From Rhizophlyctis rosea (taxonomy: Eukaryota; Chytridiomycota; Chytridiomycetes; Rhizophlyctidales; Rhizophlyctidaceae): a stretch of 63,905 bases of DNA. The notes beneath the pieces were generated by a model, which did no database searches, had not been told where the DNA came from, and saw only the letters and a program-made list of their open reading frames with translations. The DNA is taken from assembly GCA_027596075.1 (NCBI GenBank), contig JADGJC010000210.1, forward strand, positions 7,556 through 71,460, written 5' to 3'. The translations under genes were made by a program, and so were the position numbers. Below, piece by piece: positions 61,638 to 63,905 of this stretch (its first letter is position 1; each line of letters starts with the position of its first letter).

Positions 61638-63460
61638 GATACGCAGTCTCCTTGCCAATGGAGGATTGACGACCACTTCAACCAAACTCCATCAACCTCA
61701 CTTTCCCACGCTCATTTCACCATACCACACCAATCTTCCATACCACCAACCGCACTTTCCCACGGTCCCAAATTCAGTCACGAGCACCAACACCACTGCG
61801 TCAACCAGACGCCTGCATACTGATCTCTTCGCAAGTCGCCAGATCTAATCCGGTCGCTGACGCTCACTCAGTGCTGCGCACGGCTTGATCCGTACGCTAC
61901 CCTCACATAGCGAGCTTTGATCCCTCGAGGAACCAAAAGCACCGCTTCGTTGCATATATCCAACCTTACTTTCCCACGCTTACTTCACCACACCACACCA
62001 GTCTGCCATAACCCCAGCCACATTTTCGCACGCTCCCAGAATCCCTCATGCAATCGTACCTGTCAAAAAGATGGCACCAAAAAGTGTAACAAAAGCCGCA
62101 CGGTGTGATGGAGTTGAACAAAAAAGGATGGAGTAGCAGGTGTCGGTTGGTTGACAAGCGTCAAAATCGTCAACCCTATCAGCCACTGAGCCAAGCAGAG
62201 GACGGGGTTATGTGAATATTGGAGTGTTGGATATCGTGGGAAAGCGTGAGAAAAGGGATCTAGGCGAACAAATTGCGTTGCGGGTGTGTGTGGTATGTGA
62301 CGGGTATGCAAGTGCTGCGATTGTCTATCGTGTGCGGCAAAACGGGGGGTTGTGTGTGTGTGTGTGGATGGCGTGGTTTCTATTTGAAATGCTGATGGCG
62401 TGAGATTGTGTCGGTATCGACTAGATTGTCTATTATGTGTAGAGCGATGTCAAGAATAAACCAATGCGTTAGTGCCTTTGCGTCTATCGGTCTACGACGG
62501 GTGGCGGGGTGGGGAGATGAGATGAAGGATGGCGAAGGGGGAGGCGAGGAAGGAAGGAAGGTTTGTTTGTGTGTCGTGTGTGCAACCACAAGCGCAAGCG
62601 CGACAGGCCAAAAGAAGGAGAATTTTCACACCGCTCAGAGTGGGGGAACGTAACAGACACATATAAGGGATCCGTATAATATACCAACGGACATACCCAC
62701 CTCAGATATTACTTAATGCTTGTCGGTGGATGGGGTAAGTAGTATGGGAGTGTCTCTGCTAGTGCCGTGCAGTCGCCCCCTTCGCACGATCAATCAATCA
62801 ATCACGATGACGACTTGGGTCATCAAACCGTAATGAGAGGGACGGACGGGTAAAATCTAGTCCGGGGGCTGACACGCTACGGTTGGGCCATGAGAGGCAT
62901 ATGGCGTGGGTAGTATAATTCTGCGTAATAGATCTATGACGACCTAGTCATAGAAGAACCGATCTGCGAAGCGAGAGGGAATGCGAATGAGGGATGGGTG
63001 TGAGGATAAATGAAAAGTAACAGGTCAAGGAATGCGTAATTGGCGGTGAGACCAGACTGCAGAGGTCACGCCGTCATCTCTGACGGTATGTCGTACACAG
63101 CAGGCCAGGGGACCCATATATGGTCAATATGGGTGAGGCGGAGTTGGTAGAGTGCGTCAACATGAGTCATTGGACCCGCGAACTGTATATTTTGCCGCCC
63201 TCCCCACGTTTCTCTTCCCACTTCTCCACTTCAAAGCATGCAGTATGCACAGTCCCTCCGTCTAGACCATTTTCATTTATGCATTCTTTCCCACACACTC
63301 GGATATGCACACTCGCATGGCTCAACCCGGGCGGGAATGGAGAACGTGACGCGTCCAATAAAAAGGGGACCCCACCTACTATATATTCCCCACATTCCCG
63401 CCCTTCTCACCACACCCGCCAACCCAGCTGACATGCGTTACATCTGGCGGTAAATGAATC
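61638..63460. other. Upstream region of the Cdc4-like gene, no gene seen
   Basis: No coding exon is supported. It contains a diverged direct repeat (61693-61776 and 61960-62046) close to the Cdc4-like start, a short TG run near 62350-62365, and C/T-rich promoter-like DNA near 63360-63420 just before the retrotransposon fragment. Confidence 0.5.
61693..62046. repeat. Diverged direct repeat upstream of the Cdc4-like gene
   Basis: Copy 1 (61693-61776) and copy 2 (61960-62046) share CAACCT(C/T)ACTTTCCCACGCT, TTCACCA(T/C)ACCACACCA and a CACTTTCCCACG-like end. Both read in the same direction and sit 60-410 bases upstream of the start at 61637. They may be promoter elements or a decayed small transposable element. 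Confidence 0.65.
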
Positions 63461-63905
63461 TGAGGAAATATGCAAAAGGACGTGGGAGGGAAGCCATCAA
63501 ATCGGAGCTGGATTCGTTGGACGAAAACCAGACATGGGAACTGGTGGACTTACCTGAGGGACGGAAGGCTATTGGGTGCAAGTGGGTATTCAAGGTCAAA
63601 CGGGGAGCGGACGGGAGTATAGAACGTTACAAGGCGGGACTGGTTGCAAAGGGGTACTCGCAGAAGGAGGGAATCGACTACAACGAGACATTTGCACCTG
63701 TTGCCAAGTTTACCTCGATCCGCCTCCTACTTGCTATCACAGCAACCCTGGACCTCGAACTGCACCAGATGGTCGCCGTCACAGCATTTCTCAATGGCGA
63801 GATCGAAGAAGACATCTACATGGAACTGCCGGAAGGCTACACCGTCAACAGCAACAGAAGCAGAGTTTGCAAACTACGAAAAGCACTCTACGGCCTGAAA
63901 CAGTC
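63461..63905 (+). mobile_element. Ty1/copia reverse transcriptase, 5'-truncated, runs off the window
   Basis: The frame reads REAIKSELDSLDENQTWELV, LPEGRKAIGCKWVFKVK, ERYKAGLVAKGYSQKEGIDY, NETFAPVAKFTSIRLLLAI and the start of the copia RT palm (TAFLNGEIEEDIYMELPEGY, then KLRKALYGLKQ), up to the window end. This is the RVT_2 domain of Ty1/copia LTR retrotransposons. No integrase or gag reading frame and no LTR is seen upstream; a stop codon lies at 63451 and the DNA before it looks like host intergenic sequence. The residue before TAFLNG where copia elements carry the first catalytic Asp (QMDV pattern) is Val (QMVAV). That is compatible with an inactive copy, or with a sequence error. Confidence 0.9.

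Overview
The window is nuclear DNA of a fungus, most likely an early-diverging zoosporic one (chytrid-like). Genes carry short GT-AG introns of about 45-110 bases, including in-frame ones. The gene set mixes ordinary fungal genes (a Cdc4-type F-box/WD40 protein, a Ctk1/CDK12-like kinase, a DHA1-type MFS transporter, an F-box/ankyrin protein) with genes that Dikarya normally lack: a soluble adenylyl cyclase of the ADCY10 class, a FERM-domain protein, and a membrane protein with a TIR domain. The lineage is an inference from gene content. No rRNA or tRNA gene was recognised.

Layout. 1-2.77 kb holds no clear gene. 2.77-6.06 kb (-) is a multi-exon membrane protein with a TIR-like domain. 6.06-11.97 kb is gene-poor and holds a strong hairpin at 8.6 kb. 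11.97-17.56 kb (+) is a cyclin-dependent kinase whose reading continues into a long Arg/Ser (RS) tail. 17.7-18.5 kb holds two families of short tandem repeats. 19.9-22.0 kb (+) holds exons of a V-ATPase subunit H-like armadillo protein, then exons of an unidentified protein. 23.0-23.9 kb (-) is a weak hypothetical gene. 24.69-26.32 kb (+) is an MFS transporter. 26.58-29.66 kb (-) is the FERM protein, divergent from the soluble adenylyl cyclase at 30.64-37.06 kb (+). 37.97-40.92 kb (+) is a long Ser-rich disordered protein, convergent with a CapA-family metallophosphatase (41.33-42.65 kb, -). 42.65-48.5 kb is gene-poor with decayed dispersed repeats. A small secreted Cys-rich protein lies at 48.52-48.94 kb (+). 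52.0-53.2 kb (-) is a partial unidentified gene with two PCNA-binding (PIP) motifs. 53.78-54.61 kb (-) is the F-box/ankyrin protein. 57.90-61.64 kb (-) is Cdc4. The right edge holds a 5'-truncated Ty1/copia reverse transcriptase fragment that runs off the window.

These are independent eukaryotic genes, not an operon. Several are signalling components: cAMP (soluble cyclase), possible NAD-derived signalling (TIR), transcription-elongation kinase, SCF ubiquitin ligase and membrane-cortex linkage (FERM). The least expected gene is the TIR membrane protein. It keeps the Ser-x-x-Cys-x-x-Glu region that carries the catalytic glutamate in TIR NADases. Three runs of 10 N (15819-15828, 27899-27908, 51707-51716) are scaffold gaps. 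The first interrupts the kinase, the second the FERM protein, and the third is flanked by a duplicated sequence that looks like an assembly artefact. Exon borders were set by eye from frame, GT-AG sites and family alignment.
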